Source: Clitopilus passeckerianus (Eukaryota; Basidiomycota; Agaricomycetes; Agaricales; Entolomataceae). From it: a DNA stretch of 64,000 nucleotides. Numbering within the stretch: position 1 is the first letter of the stretch; every line of letters starts with the position of its first letter. The notes below the pieces were generated by a model that saw only the letters and a program-made list of their open reading frames with translations, did no database searches and was not told where the DNA came from. Location: contig CALYLX010000111.1 in NCBI GenBank assembly GCA_944990035.1, positions 744,001-808,000 on the forward strand, in the 5' to 3' direction. Below are positions 26,186 to 38,300 of the stretch, piece after piece. Made by a program: the position numbers and the translations under genes.

Positions 26186-28931
26186 CTACCAGTAGCCGTA
26201 GTCGTCAGAATCATAGTAAGAATCATCAAAGTCTTCGTAATCCAAGACACGTCTTAGTGGTGTGTCTCCTTCTTCTGACCCCGGTAGGTTAACATCATTT
26301 CGCAGTGTCGCGGTGCTGACAGCAATGTCTAATACAACTGGACTGGCGGGTCCAGCTCCATAAGACCTAAAATAGTCGACGTTCAGCTGAGGATCTTCGA
26401 CAGAATGTCTAAAAATGTAGTAAGTAAACGAGAACAACATGAGGGATATTATAACTCACTCCTCCTTGACATGCGTCAGGGCATCGTCAAAAGTGAATGG
26501 TCCTTTCTCAGTCGTGAGATCGCGGCAATGTGTGCACATCCATGTTTTGTCCTCGTAGTCGGCGGACGTGGCGGTTGAGGACAATTCTTGACCAGCCTTC
26601 ACGTAAGATTGATGAGCCGTCTCAACTTCTTCATTGGTCAGGCAAGCCCACTTGATATTATACTGCAGGGCATGTTTATGTTGATAGTGTTGAGCCTGAA
26701 TATACAAGTCAGAAATTATCCAAGAATGAGCATACTATTATGACTCACCGCGGATCTCCATCTAAAAGCGGCCGTCGCCCGTTGAGCAGTGGTTGAAGTT
26801 ATGTCCTTCAAGCAACAGTGGCAGGCAAACCATCGATCCAAGGTGTCCATTTCTTCAACGGTGGCGGTATCGGGGTCCAGTCCCGCAGCCGACACGAGTG
26901 CAGTAACGATCCTCGCCAAGTCACTATTATAAGATAGCCCTCTATGGTCCCACTTCGACCGGATGTACTCGTGGTGTTCCAATTTGGCCGCGGGTTCGGG
27001 GACGTCAGTTATGTCATGAAAGGCAAAAATTAGGCTTCGGCTTCTCCGCATGGTGCAGGGATGGCTAAGAACTTCGGGATAAAAGAGTGGCTTTGCTGAT
27101 GCATTGGCCGACCCAATCCCCGCAAACATCCAAGCACCAGTAATGCCTCGGCAGTTCTTGCATGCGAATACCGTCGTAGCAAGGTTAAGATTGGTTCGAA
27201 TCTTTGGTTTGTCCAATGGGAAGTTCCCACCGCAGTAACCGTCGATGTCATCCATTAAACCAAAAGGGAGGAGCTCGAGAGCTGCTCTATGCCTCCGAGC
27301 GGCAATTTCCGACATGTAGATGGTGTCCACCAAGTCATCGGTATGTTTCTCCCTCCATCGTTCAATGAGCAATGGTATTTCTGCCATGACCTCGGCTGTG
27401 AAACTTGATTCGCCCACTTTCGTATCTCCTGGCGCCTCTAGGACTGTTTTGATCGGTGGAAAAATACAGAAATCCATGACTTCTGGGAAGGCTTCACTTT
27501 GGGGAAGGCGTTCGTTTTTGTATTTGCGAAGGACCTCAGCAGCTACCAGCTTGCGCTTTAGAATGAGCTCCTGATACTCTCGTGCGAGCCTGGTCTCTCG
27601 CATCTGCGAGAGGAAATCAATCAGAGGCTGCTTGATGTTTGCCCAGACTATCAAAAACCATCAGGCACAACAGGGATAGCCATTGAAGAATTACCCACTT
27701 CTTGGTGTCAAGCGCTGAGCCTTTTTGACCAACTCGTGGTTCTCCAGCGAATCAGGATACCGGATGCCCGCGATTTCCTCAGCGTACCCAAGGGCCTCTA
27801 ACTCTTTGATGATACTAACAACAGTCTAATTTCAGTTGTAGTAGTGGGGAGAGTTTTGGTATGCACGTACGCATCGCGCCTTTCAGTTCTAAGCGCTTCC
27901 AATTCGTCACTCCGATTCGACTGTTGTCTATCAGCCCATTCCTGGCAGATGCGAGCGTGCTAGATACAGCGAATTGAGCTGGCTGAATACGACCACAAAA
28001 ATCTACAACATGCCTGGAACACTTCAGCGAGAAATTCCCGCCGTTGTTTGACATAGGCGGCACGATCAGGGCTGGCCTGGTAGTCCGCCTGTATCTTCTC
28101 CAAGTCAGACCTGAGGTAACCCTTCCTGCCTCGTTCTGTTAGAGGAAGGGCTTGAGTACCCCACACGAAGCATTCTGATCAGTACTCACTGCCAATCCTT
28201 GTCTGAAGAAGAGAGTGCAGAGGAAATGGCTCGAAATCGGGTTCGCGCCAGGAGGCATCTGGGATATAATGTTCTTCCATACTATGGACGACAAGGTTAG
28301 CCCTTCGTTTTCGAAACAGAGCTATATGAGTCCAACATACTGTTGCTTCGCGCATTTTGCACAGATGCGTTTGCGCATTCGCCATTCTACTGTTCGACAA
28401 GTATTTTTGACACAGACCTGATTCATTAATATAAGCTATGTTTCCAGAGTAAAACTTGAGGAAGGTGACCTACGTGACAAACGGGATCATAGCAAAGGTT
28501 GAACCACTCTGGCTCATTCCAGTCTGGCGGACAAGGGGGAAAATCTTCCACGTTTTCTGTGGAGTCTCGCCAGATCGGACGGGATTGCTTTGACATAAGA
28601 AGCTTCCTGAATTGCTTGTTAAGCCTAGAAAGCTTCAGAATATCGTAAGGCTGCAGGTGCTTGAAAATCTGGGAGAATGCAATAAGCAAAGCAACCTCAA
28701 GGCGGAGTGTCTTAGTCTACTTGCCTCGTGTAGAATGTCAACAGGCATATCTACAAGTGCAGCAAGCGTTCCCTTTCGTCCTCTGATGATTTTCTGTTTT
28801 TGTTTAGAGACCAAGGAGGATCCTTCGCCTGACGCTGTCTCGCCCTCGGCCGTAGCTTCAGCAGTAATTTTCGCTTTCTTAGAGGCCCTTCCAGACCTCC
28901 TCTGCGGAGGTTTGCCGCTTCCAGCTTCCAT
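26186..28931 (-). CDS. F-box protein with several CxxC motifs, 753 aa (intact tandem copy)
   Basis: Ten exons (28931-28725, 28668-28474, 28417-28341, 28281-28190, 28150-28023, 27959-27871, 27814-27699, 27647-26749, 26695-26460, 26408-26186) join in frame. The ATG (MEAGSGKPP) matches the start of the neighbouring copy. The basic N-terminus leads to an F-box at about residues 57-105 (LVDMPVDILHE, IFKHLQPYDILKLSRLNKQF). Cysteine motifs follow: DPVCHVC near 130, RICAKC near 153, HARICQEW near 235, FACKNC near 463, WFACHCC near 580 and MCTHCRD near 655. The pairs look like zinc-binding knuckles. The segment SAAGLDPDTATVEEMDTLDR recurs in all copies. The F-box suggests an SCF adaptor; the role of the Cys-rich body is unknown. 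Intron 1 starts with GCAAGT (GC-AG) and intron 4 is only 39 bp. Base changes relative to the decayed copies suggest this copy is maintained. Confidence 0.82.
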
Positions 28932-29325
28932 TTCGCAAGGCTTCACGCTGAGCTGTAGGTTCTAGTAAGCCTGTGGTGACTGTTCGGACGTTCTCTGTGA
29001 GCTGTGCAAGTCAAGCGCCAACGCTCAATTTAGGCCCCCGTTGGCCCTGAGACCAATTAGCTTAGTCAGCGCCCTCTTGTGGCTAGGCTTGCCGGACCGC
29101 TGTGCCGTGAGCCTGTAGACACTAAAGTTGAGAGGTCGTTCTCAGGCTCTACGATTCGATGAGTTCGTTGGAAGCTGGTTATGATATAGTTATGGATATG
29201 TGCAACAAATTACAATGATTTAACACAGCCAGAGTCCATGTTTTTGTACAGGGTGGTATGACGCTATTACATTGGTATCGCTCGAAAAGAATAGGAAAGG
29301 GAGGCCTGTGATCCTTCAGGTTCCA
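28932..29325. other. Intergenic region between two intact F-box/Cys-rich copies
   Basis: These 394 bp probably include the upstream gene's promoter and the downstream gene's 3' region. No gene or repeat is seen. Confidence 0.5.
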
Positions 29326-32049
29326 TTAATTTTGGATTATTTGGCGAGAGAAAGGGTTGATCTTGCGCGGTTCATGAACAACGTCGTTGCGGAACCGCTC
29401 CTGAGGGACAAGAACATCGTATGCGAATGGCGCGTCGTTGCCAACTTCGAAGAGCCGGTAATAATCGATTCCTAACTTAGGCTGGCGAACATTATGTCTG
29501 GAAACCAATCTCATAATCAGCAGCGCGAACGCAATTGAAAATGGATTTTACATACTCGGTCTCGACATGCGCAAGGGCGTCTTTGCGTTCGAATGGCCCC
29601 TCTTCGAGCTGCGTGTCTCGACAGTGGGTGCACATATAATTGACGTCTTTCAGAATCCTAATACGCCAGCTGGGGTCGGTTTCAACGCGTGTATATGCGT
29701 CATTTACCACAGTAACCTCCGACGTGGTGAACCGAGTCCACTTGTATGGACGACTCCTGTGTTGGTCAATATGGTGGGCGATCTACAGGAACGAATTCAG
29801 AAACAGAAAGCAGATCAATGATCGAGCATTTGACTCACTGCCGTTCTCCACCTATACGCTACTGCCTTGATCCGAGCCTTCGAGAATCGGTCGTAGTGAG
29901 CACACCAGTGACAGCCAAACCAGAGATCCGAATCGTCCATCTCTTCCACAGTCGTTGTATCCGGATCCAGACCAGCTGCGGAGACGAGAGAATAGGCACA
30001 GTTCGAAGCTTGGTGATCGTACTTTAGAAGAAACTTGCTCTCCCATGTGATACGATAGGCCTGATGTTTCCTCAGCTTTTCCGCCGGTTTGACAGGAATC
30101 CTGGCGGTTTTCCATCCATGAAATGTAGTGAGATTGCGAGATAGGCATTGATGATCGAGGACCCCAGGGCAGAACAGAGGGGTCAAGCCCCTGTCGCCGC
30201 GGTGATGGACATAAGAGTTCTCCTCACGGGCCTCCCGCAAGCACCGACGGCAGCCAAAAGCAGCAGTAGCCAACGAAAGACGAGGAATAATGGCATTTTG
30301 TTGCTCAGTCAAGGGGAAGTGGCCTCCGTAGTACGTCTTTAGCTCGAGTGGTAGGTCGCATTGAACAATTTCAAGCCCAACTTTGCGAGCCCGAGATTCC
30401 ATGCGGTTAATGTTTCCAGCAATAAAACGACTCTTTTCATCTTTCCATCCTTGAAGAGCGGCAGGAAGCGCAGCCATGACCTCGGGCGAAGACAGAACAG
30501 ACTTGTTGATTTTGGCTTCTGCAGGCTTCTGAATAAGCGTACGGATTGGTTCAAGTCTGCAGAAGTCCAGAACCCCAGGCATATGTTCGGCGATCTCGAG
30601 ATGAGCATTCTTGTATTCCCGGAGGACCTCAGCAGCAATCAATTTGCGCTCTTCAACTACCGCCGCATGTTCTTTTTCCACTCTGAGCGCCCGCATCTGA
30701 TCCATAAATTCGATCATGGGACCCTTGACGTTCTCACAAACTAGGCCGCATCAGTAGAGAATGGTTTGGCCACCAAATTGACACTTACGCTTTGGAGTTA
30801 GTCGTCGAGGTTTGTTGACGAGGGGATGATTTTTGAAGCTGTAGGGGTGAGAGATGGCATTTATTTCACGCCCGTACCCCAATTCCTCGAGCCTGCCCCG
30901 AATCCTGAAGTGACCGTCAGTGATTTGAAAGAGGCTTCCATACAAAGAAGGACTGACGCTTGCCTCCGTTCGTTTATGATCAGACTCAGATCAAAATTTG
31001 TGCTCTCAATCTTGGTTTGTATCCACTTTTCACAGATCACAGCTTGCTGAAAAAGACAAAGCCTACATGAGAAGTTATGCCTTTGCAGTGGAGAAAACAA
31101 CCCATACCTTCTCGATTTGATCCAAATATTTACGTTTCTGCTGAGCGTAGAGCTGCGGATCCTCGGCCTCTCGGTACTCCACTTTGACCTTCGCCAGTTC
31201 GGAACGAAGGTATCTCTTTTTCGAGCGTTCTTCGTGCAGGTGTTCAGATTGGATCCAAGGCTTAACGGAACAGATCACCTTACTTATATGCTCTGTACGA
31301 ATCAACTCGTGGACCATGAAAATACGGTCTGGGCGAGATGCCTTAAATGCAGGGACTTTTCCTATACACCTTTCCGCTAGCCTGGCAACGGGTTGAGATC
31401 AAGTTCCCTTGGTGGGTAGGATACTCACTCTTTCTTGGAACACTTGCGGCAGATACGGATTTGAAGGCCCCACATCGCCTTTCGACACGGGTTTATACCA
31501 CAGAACTGGCGACAGGCGTTAGAGTGAGAGCAGAGCTATTCAAACGAGAAGTGACTTACTTGGCACCAGGGGCTATAGAACAGGTTGAACCACCTGATCT
31601 CGGCCCAACCCTTCGGAAGTGGAGGAAAGCCCAGCTGTTCTTGTCCGTTTTGCTGAGCACTTCGCCAAACAATGTGAGATTGCTTCGACATCAGGATCCT
31701 ATGGAGGCCTTTGGTAGTCCTAGATAGTCTTAGGATGTCCTGGGGGAGGAGATATTTGAATATCTGTACAGGTGGGCTCGATTCAGTGTCTAGGCGAGGA
31801 GGGAGAATGAATGCGATAAACCTCCAGAAGCACATCAACCGGAAAGTCCACCACGCCGCGTAAATAACCTCTTTTGCGAGGCGGGGTTTTCTTGTTTTGT
31901 AACGGAGGAGTAGCTACATTCTCTGCAGGAGGCTCAAGTTTCATGCTGATATCATCTCCATCGTCTTGCAGCATTATCCTAGGTCTCTTTGCAAGTCTTT
32001 CAGACCGCCTTGAGGATGTATCCCTGGGATCATTGGATCCGGCCTCCAT
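29326..32049 (-). CDS. F-box protein with several CxxC motifs, 762 aa (intact tandem copy)
   Basis: Nine exons (32049-31822, 31763-31560, 31505-31429, 31381-31108, 31046-30958, 30904-30789, 30740-29839, 29782-29556, 29497-29326) join in frame from MEAGSNDP. The F-box lies at about residues 64-110 (VVDFPVDVLLE, IFKYLLPQDILRLSRTTKGL). Cys motifs are IRICRKC near 158, AVICEKW near 240, FGCRRC near 460, WFGCHWC near 585 and YMCTHCRD near 655. The SAAGLDPDTTTVEEMD motif is present. The layout matches the copy at 26.2-28.9 kb, but one intron of that copy is absent here, with the frame open across 31249-31272. The first Cys/His pair is changed (SPWCQ instead of DPVCH). Intron 1 begins GTTTAT. It is a likely SCF adaptor with unknown target and unknown function for the Cys-rich part. 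Confidence 0.82.
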
Positions 32050-32480
32050 TTGATGTGTATCGCAGTACAAAGTGCAAGGCAGGAAATTTCTCTGGGAGGT
32101 CCTTAGGCGGGGGCGAGGTGGTGGTCCTGGATCAAGTTCTTCCAACTCGCCTGCTGTTCACAAGGTCGCGTCGCGATCACGTGCCTTCCCTTGAGGATCT
32201 TTCTGGGTTGTCAAAAAAACACTTGAAGAACAATGAGAGATTCTGAACGGTGAAAGTATGGGCAGGAATAATATATATATATATGCCATTTATTTGTCAG
32301 CTACAGGACTCAATATAAGTCGAGTATAGTCTGAACAGGGAGTAGCTGTTCCGATTCGTTCGCCCAAATGTCCAATCTCTGCTGTCGTCTATTTCCCCTC
32401 GCAAGTTATTCCCTTGGCCTCAACGACAAGCTCAGAGCCGACGCCTTGGTAGCCCTAGGCACGTTCGAATTCGTGTTCTT
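32050..32480. other. Intergenic region with a short AT repeat
   Basis: These 431 bp lie between an intact and a decayed F-box/Cys-rich copy and contain only a short (AT)7 run at 32271-32284. Confidence 0.5.
32271..32284. repeat. (AT)7 microsatellite
   Basis: An uninterrupted run of seven AT units lies in the intergenic region. It is too short to infer anything more. Confidence 0.8.
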
Positions 32481-35284
32481 TCAAAGAACTGCAATGTCGT
32501 ACGCGCCTGGAACTGTAAATCGATCCTCGAATAGTTTGTAGAAATCCTTATTCTCGCGAGGGGTGTATTCGCGGTGGCTGTCATGTGCCGCGTTAGTTGA
32601 AGTGCACAATCTTGCCCCAAAGAAAATTCGGACCCACTCTTTTGCAGTGTGCTTGTACATGTCCCTCAGAGGCGCGGGAGCATGCTCGGTCGTCAAGTCC
32701 CGGCAGCGAGTACAAGCATAAAGCGGTTCGTGGTTGACTTTCTTCATGGCCGGAGAGTTCTTGCCAACTGCATCATAGAACGCTTCGTGGGCCTTTGTTG
32801 CTTCGTCCGATGTCATGAGCGTCTACTTCAGGTACTTCTCTTTCTCATGGGCCTCCCTCCAGTGCTGGGCCTGTCATATCCGTCAGATCACAACTGGTAC
32901 GGAGGTGTGGCAAAGTATACTCACCGCCTCTCTCCATCTGAATGCATATGTCTTCCTAGTACCCTCTTGGAAGGGCTTCATACAACCGTGGCAAGCAAAC
33001 CAGTCACCGCGTTCAGACATTTCCCTTGCAGTTGTCGTGTCAGGATTCAGTCTTATAGCAATCACAAGTTTTCGGACATTAGGAGCCAGCTGCGAGTCAT
33101 AATAAAGCTCTGATGTTGGTAATGTAGCGCTCCATTTTGTGCGAAAGCCTCGATATTTCCCAATCTGAGCAGCAGATTCAGGAATAAACATGTAGCCATC
33201 TGAATTTCGACCAGGTGTAAAAGAATAGACATAGCGGGTTAGACATTTGTGATCGAGCACTTCAGGATAGAACAAAGGTCGATATCGTTTCGCAGGCGCG
33301 GCCTTGTGATTGTAAGGTTCGTCTTGACCAGCCACGCATCTTTCACAGGTAATGTGGTAGTTGCCAGAGGAAGCATGTCAAAAACTTGGGTCGGTGATAG
33401 GTGGTCCTCAGTATCCATAGACATTGATTCCTCCAGTCCGTCCGGCTTCGGGTTAAGACCATTCTTCAGTACATCCCCCGAGGCAAGAGATAGCTTCTCC
33501 TGTCACTCCCGAACGCAGCCATCAACTTCCTGCAATTCCTGGTCGGTGAAGGCATATTCGGCGACGTAGAACCTGGCAGACATTTGCAGAACGTCATTGA
33601 TGGTGCGAAATCGCAGAAGTCCAAGACGTTCGGGAGAACTTCAATGGCTGGCAAACGGGAATTCTTCCACTTCCTGAGGACCTCGGCAGCCACTGGCTTG
33701 CGTTTCGGAACAAGAACTGGATGCTCCCTTTGAAGCCTCTCGAGGCGCAAAGATTTTACAAATTTGATTAGCTTAGGCCGAATCTGCCCCCAGTCTAGAG
33801 CTTTAATAAGTACTGAAAATATTAAGATATGGTACTATCACTGACTTTTCGGGGTCAACGGCCGAAGCTGGTTGACCAGCGGATGTCGTCCAAGGGAGTC
33901 GAGATGTCCTATACGTTCGAGCTCCGGTCCATAGCCAAGGCCTTGTAGCCGGTTTGAGGACACTGCACATGGAGAAGTCAGAACTTGATGATCATGAGCT
34001 GGTAGACACTGCCCCGACTTACCTCGCCAAACGCTTTTTCCTGAGATCCTTCGAGCGAACCTCATGAATGTCTCTAGTATTTTTAGACCACCTAGAGCAT
34101 CTGGTCGCGTGCTAAACTAACTTCAGCAATGACAGGGCAAATATAAGAACGAGGCTTTACCCTGTCAATGACTAGGACGCTTTGACGCCTTTCCCGAATG
34201 AACGCAGCCTTATCTTGATTCGCCTTGAACTTCTCTAAGATCTCGGTGTAATCTGGCAAGTAGCATTCTCGGAACCGGGGGCGAGCTAGTCATTCGTGAT
34301 GAGGAATCTTTGTTGGTATAGCTTGAACCTGGTCACTTACTTGCAGGCGCATTCGGGATTAAATAATGCCGGGGGGAGCCTGGGTCAGAGGCAAATTTGT
34401 TGCTCATGTTGTATTTTTAGCTTCAAGAATGCTGGTCTTTGGTCAACCGGGATTGTACGAAATTGCAGCCTCCCGGGAGAAACTCACCGGAAACGCTTGC
34501 ACCCGTTACAGATACGCATCATGAGGTTCCATTTCACCTTTTTGACGTATGTTCTATGACAAAACTAGAACAGAGATTCAGTCTTAGATCCAGCCTAGAA
34601 AGATGCACGAACATTGCAATAAGGAACAAAAAAAAGGTCAAGCCAGCGGGGTTCGACCCACCCAGGCGGGCAAGAAGGCAATCCGGGGGAATTTGGCATA
34701 CACTAACACCAGATAAACCGGGACGTTTTGCTCATTAGGACGCCATTCAATGCCTTGCAAAGGCGAGAAACCGCGAGAATATCTTGTGGTTGAAAGTACT
34801 GGAAGATCTGACTATAGGTAGGTAGTAATTCGGCGTAGGAGGCCGAATAGCGGCTCACCTCGAAGAGAATATCGGTTGGGAGGTCCAAGAGTCCGGCAAG
34901 CTTCCCAAAGATTTTCCGCTTGGGCCTGATTTGTTGTGTGGAGGGAGGGGGTGGTTCTGGGCATTCAATCCAAGTCCTACGACTTTCAAGCGCACCCTTC
35001 ACGGGTTGGGCAAAAAGGCGGGTATTAATGGGAGTGGTCGTATCGACGTGCGGTGGCTCTTCATTAAAGGTTTTCTTCGGTGGTTTCGGTTTTGGTTTGA
35101 CCTTGGCGTTATTCCGCTCATTGTTGGAATTTACCTGGGGCGGTTCGTCATATATGGCGAATTTTCGTCTTTCCATGACAGTATAAAAGGAGGGTTGGGA
35201 AACAGAAAGGTGGTGGATGGGTCGAAGTTCCGAAAGCCGAACCCGACTCGCGTGAGACGCGCCTGAAGTCACGTGACCCTCCAT
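32481..35284 (-). pseudogene. Pseudogene of the F-box/Cys-rich tandem family
   Basis: The gene starts at 35284, or more likely at the internal ATG 35176 (MERRKFAIYDEPP). It has a good F-box (LLDLPTDILFE, IFQYFQPQDILAVSRLCKAL). Then defects appear: a TAG right after SRFIWC at about 34703, off-phase joints around the CYLPDYTEILEKF exon and the HATRCSRW exon, a frame change after CDFAP near 33610, a TGA after DGCVRE near 33510, a frame change near 33370 just before ITCERC, and a TAG near 32825 where intact copies have Trp. The downstream family blocks are still recognisable (LFYPEVLDHKCL, WFACHGC, YACTRCRDLTTE, ENKDFYKLFE), so loss of function is fairly recent. The N-terminal part up to the TAG could still make a short F-box peptide. 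Confidence 0.8.
35269..35276. promoter_or_regulatory. TCACGTGA E-box palindrome upstream of importin-9
   Basis: A perfect TCACGTGA lies 70 bp upstream of the importin-9 start codon and next to the divergent F-box pseudogene start. It is identical to the site upstream of the ubiquitin protease. A bHLH-type binding site is inferred from the motif only. Confidence 0.42.
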
Positions 35285-35345
35285 TGCTGAAATTGGTCGG
35301 CTATATTTCGATTACAAGCTTTTGTCCTCTTCCACATTCTCAACG

Positions 35346-38300
35346 ATGGCCGCGCAAATAGCAGAGTGCCTGAATGCTACGTTAAGCCCTGACCAAAACA
35401 CTCGCGTGTCTGCAGAGCTCAAGCTGTCTGAGCTCTTAGCTTTGCCAGGTTGGTCCAATACCCTTGATCAAAGAGGTATCACGAAATCTGACCATTGGAT
35501 TCGCGTTGTCGCGTTCATCAGGGACTGGATTGGCCTTGGCAGAACTTGTTTTGACTCAGAACGCAGATGTGGCGCTTCGTCAGATAAGTTCAACCTCATT
35601 TAGCTTGCTACGTCGCGTCCTGATCTCTGTATCTCTTCCGGCCGACACTCAGCAAGCATCATACTTCGCAAATACGTGAAGGAGCGATGGTCTCCGTTTT
35701 TCCAAACATTCAAAGGCTCAGCACCACCCGTCGAGGCTAGTCTCGGGTTTAGGCTCACGGACAATGCTGTATACTCATTATTAGTGGCAGATCAAAGGAG
35801 AGGTTCGACAAGCCGTATTCAGAGGACTTTCTGACCCAATTCGCAAGATTCGCACTTCTTGTGTACGTGAGCCTCTTATATGCTAGATTCAACAGGCTGA
35901 GCATAGCTTTGGCTTCTCCTATAGGCTCATACCCTTTCTTCGATTGCCAACTGTGATTGGCCCGACGAATACCCTGACCTCCTGAAATCCTTGATCGAGT
36001 TGCTCTCGTCAAGCTCCTCTGACTCTATTCATGGAGCGATGCAAGTCTTCACCGAATTCATCAAGACCGATTTGAGTGAGGATCAAATCCTCCCTGTTCT
36101 CCGCGAACTTCTCCCCGTCCTCCTGAATATCTTGGGCTCAACAGAAGTACGTCAATCGGCTTCTATCTCTCTAACGTCATTGGTCTGACGTCTTATCAGA
36201 GAAATTCGCCTCTTACGAGGGCTAGAACTATATCGGTATTTCGCGAATGCGTGACGGCATTATTCATGGTGAAGGATCAGCATCCTCAGGGTACAAAAGA
36301 GGCGGTTTCCACAGTCCTACCGACTTGGCTGGATGCGTTCAAAGTTCTTCTGAATCTCGACCTTCAGCAGGATCTCTCCAATACCCAGAACTGGGATGGT
36401 TTGGCGATTCGTATAGAGGTCTACAAGGTACTCTTGAAACCCGAGTTGTTGAATTTTGACCCTGACCATTCAAATAGACTTTGGACGTCATACAATCGTC
36501 TTTCCCCCGCTCCATGACAGCCTACTTCTCTGATTTCCTCGCTGCATCACTCCATCATCTCCAGGCCCTGCAGCCCACTTTCTATCAATACTACCTTGCC
36601 GCTAGCGAAAACGCACCTTCTTCATCTGAAGACGAACCAATCGAACTTCCACAACTGTTGTGCCCCATCATCGATTTTACTGGCGCCGCCATACGATCTG
36701 GAAGAGCAAAGACTTGGCTTACTACTGAAAACTTGAATGCTCTGGTTTCGTCAGTGTTCAGTGTCATCCAGATGACCAATGATGATGCAAGTTCATTCTC
36801 TACTTGGTCCCTCACAATAACTCATTTCCTTTCCAGGAAGACCAATGGGCGACTAACGCCAACGCTTTCGTTGCTCAGGAGGAAGATGAAACCTTGCAAT
36901 ATAGCGTTCGCGTCGCTGGTTTTGATCTTCTCGCTGTGAGCCTGAATACTGTAAATCACTGATGCAGGCTCTGATCTTCCTCACATAGGCGCTTATCGAA
37001 CGTTCACCAGCCCCAACAACCAAGGCCTTCAACTCAACATTGCAGCAGGTGTTGATTCTCTCCAAGCAATCACAGGAGGCCGGCCAAGACGACTGGTAGG
37101 TTTATGGTAAATTACTCACAGGGCAAATTGCTGACATATATGCAGGTGGCGACCCCTCGAAGCGGCCCTTGCAGCAGTCGGCTCCCAGTCAGAAACCATC
37201 CAAGAAACCATCGAGGATGAGGAAGATTTTGGCAGGGAGAAACCAATCGATGTTGAATACCTGCTTGCACAGGTTATCCCGAACATCTTGGGCTTGGCCG
37301 ACCTCCCGTTTCTCCAAGGGCGGGGCTTCGTATTCGCAAGTCAATATGCCTCCCGTTTGCCTTCCGGCCTTGCTGGGCAGTACCTCGACGCTTCGATCCA
37401 GGTCATTGAGGCTGAGCAGGCCGGTATTCCAATCAAGATTTCTGCTGTCAAAGCTGTGAACAAGTATGTGTGTACCATACTTTCATGCTTGCTCGATACT
37501 CATCTCGTACAGCTTCTGTTCAAACGCTAAGGACGAGATTCTTGTTGGATATGCACCCCGTATCGCCAATGACCTCGGACCTTTCATTGCCATGACTTCG
37601 GAGGATGTATTGACCCTTGTCCTTGAGACCCTGGCGGAAGTCCTACAGGTCCAGAAGTCCACATGGATTACAAAGGAAATGGCTGAAGCATTGATCGTTT
37701 CCCTGCTTGATGTTTGGATGAAGAATAGTCAAGGTAGACTTTCCTTCCTAAATACCATAGAAGCACAGTTCTGAAAGTGTTAACAGATCCTATCTTCCTC
37801 TCCATTATCACGGATATCTTTACCACCATTGCCTCGGCCAAGGTGGATGGTATCTACGAGGTTGTCGTTCAGAAGGCAATTCCACCGCTAAGCGAGACTA
37901 TTGCATCTGCAACACCACAAGGATCATGGCTTGCCGGAACGGCCATTGATCTGTTGGAGAGCGTAATCAAAGGTGCACCAGAATCTGGGATGGGAACTGG
38001 ATTTTTCGCGCATATAGCCCCTGGTCTCTTCAAGTGCCTCAATGAGACCGAAGACAGAGAAACACTCCAGGTTCGATTCTCAACTAAACAATCAAAGAGC
38101 TAACGTTCTGAATGATTTTTGTAGCATGGAATAACATGTTTGACCACCGTTGTTCGCAAAGAAGTTAACCAACTGCTCACCTGGACCGACGGAAGGGGAG
38201 CTTCCGGGCTGGAGCATACTCTCAAACTCATTGCCAAAGTACTTGAGAATGTGGAGGAGTCTGGCGGCCTCGTCCTAGGAGACTTGGTTATTCACCTGTT

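Noticed and set aside
34645..34670. GGGGTTCGACCC, resembling a tRNA T-loop
   Set aside because: It lies inside the coding frame of the F-box pseudogene (W-V-E-P-R-W), and no tRNA fold can be built around it.
22203..35284. RIP-type mutation as the cause of the decayed copies
   Set aside because: Stops arise from mixed changes including insertions and deletions, and the intact neighbours are untouched. The classic CpA-to-TpA bias is not evident by eye.
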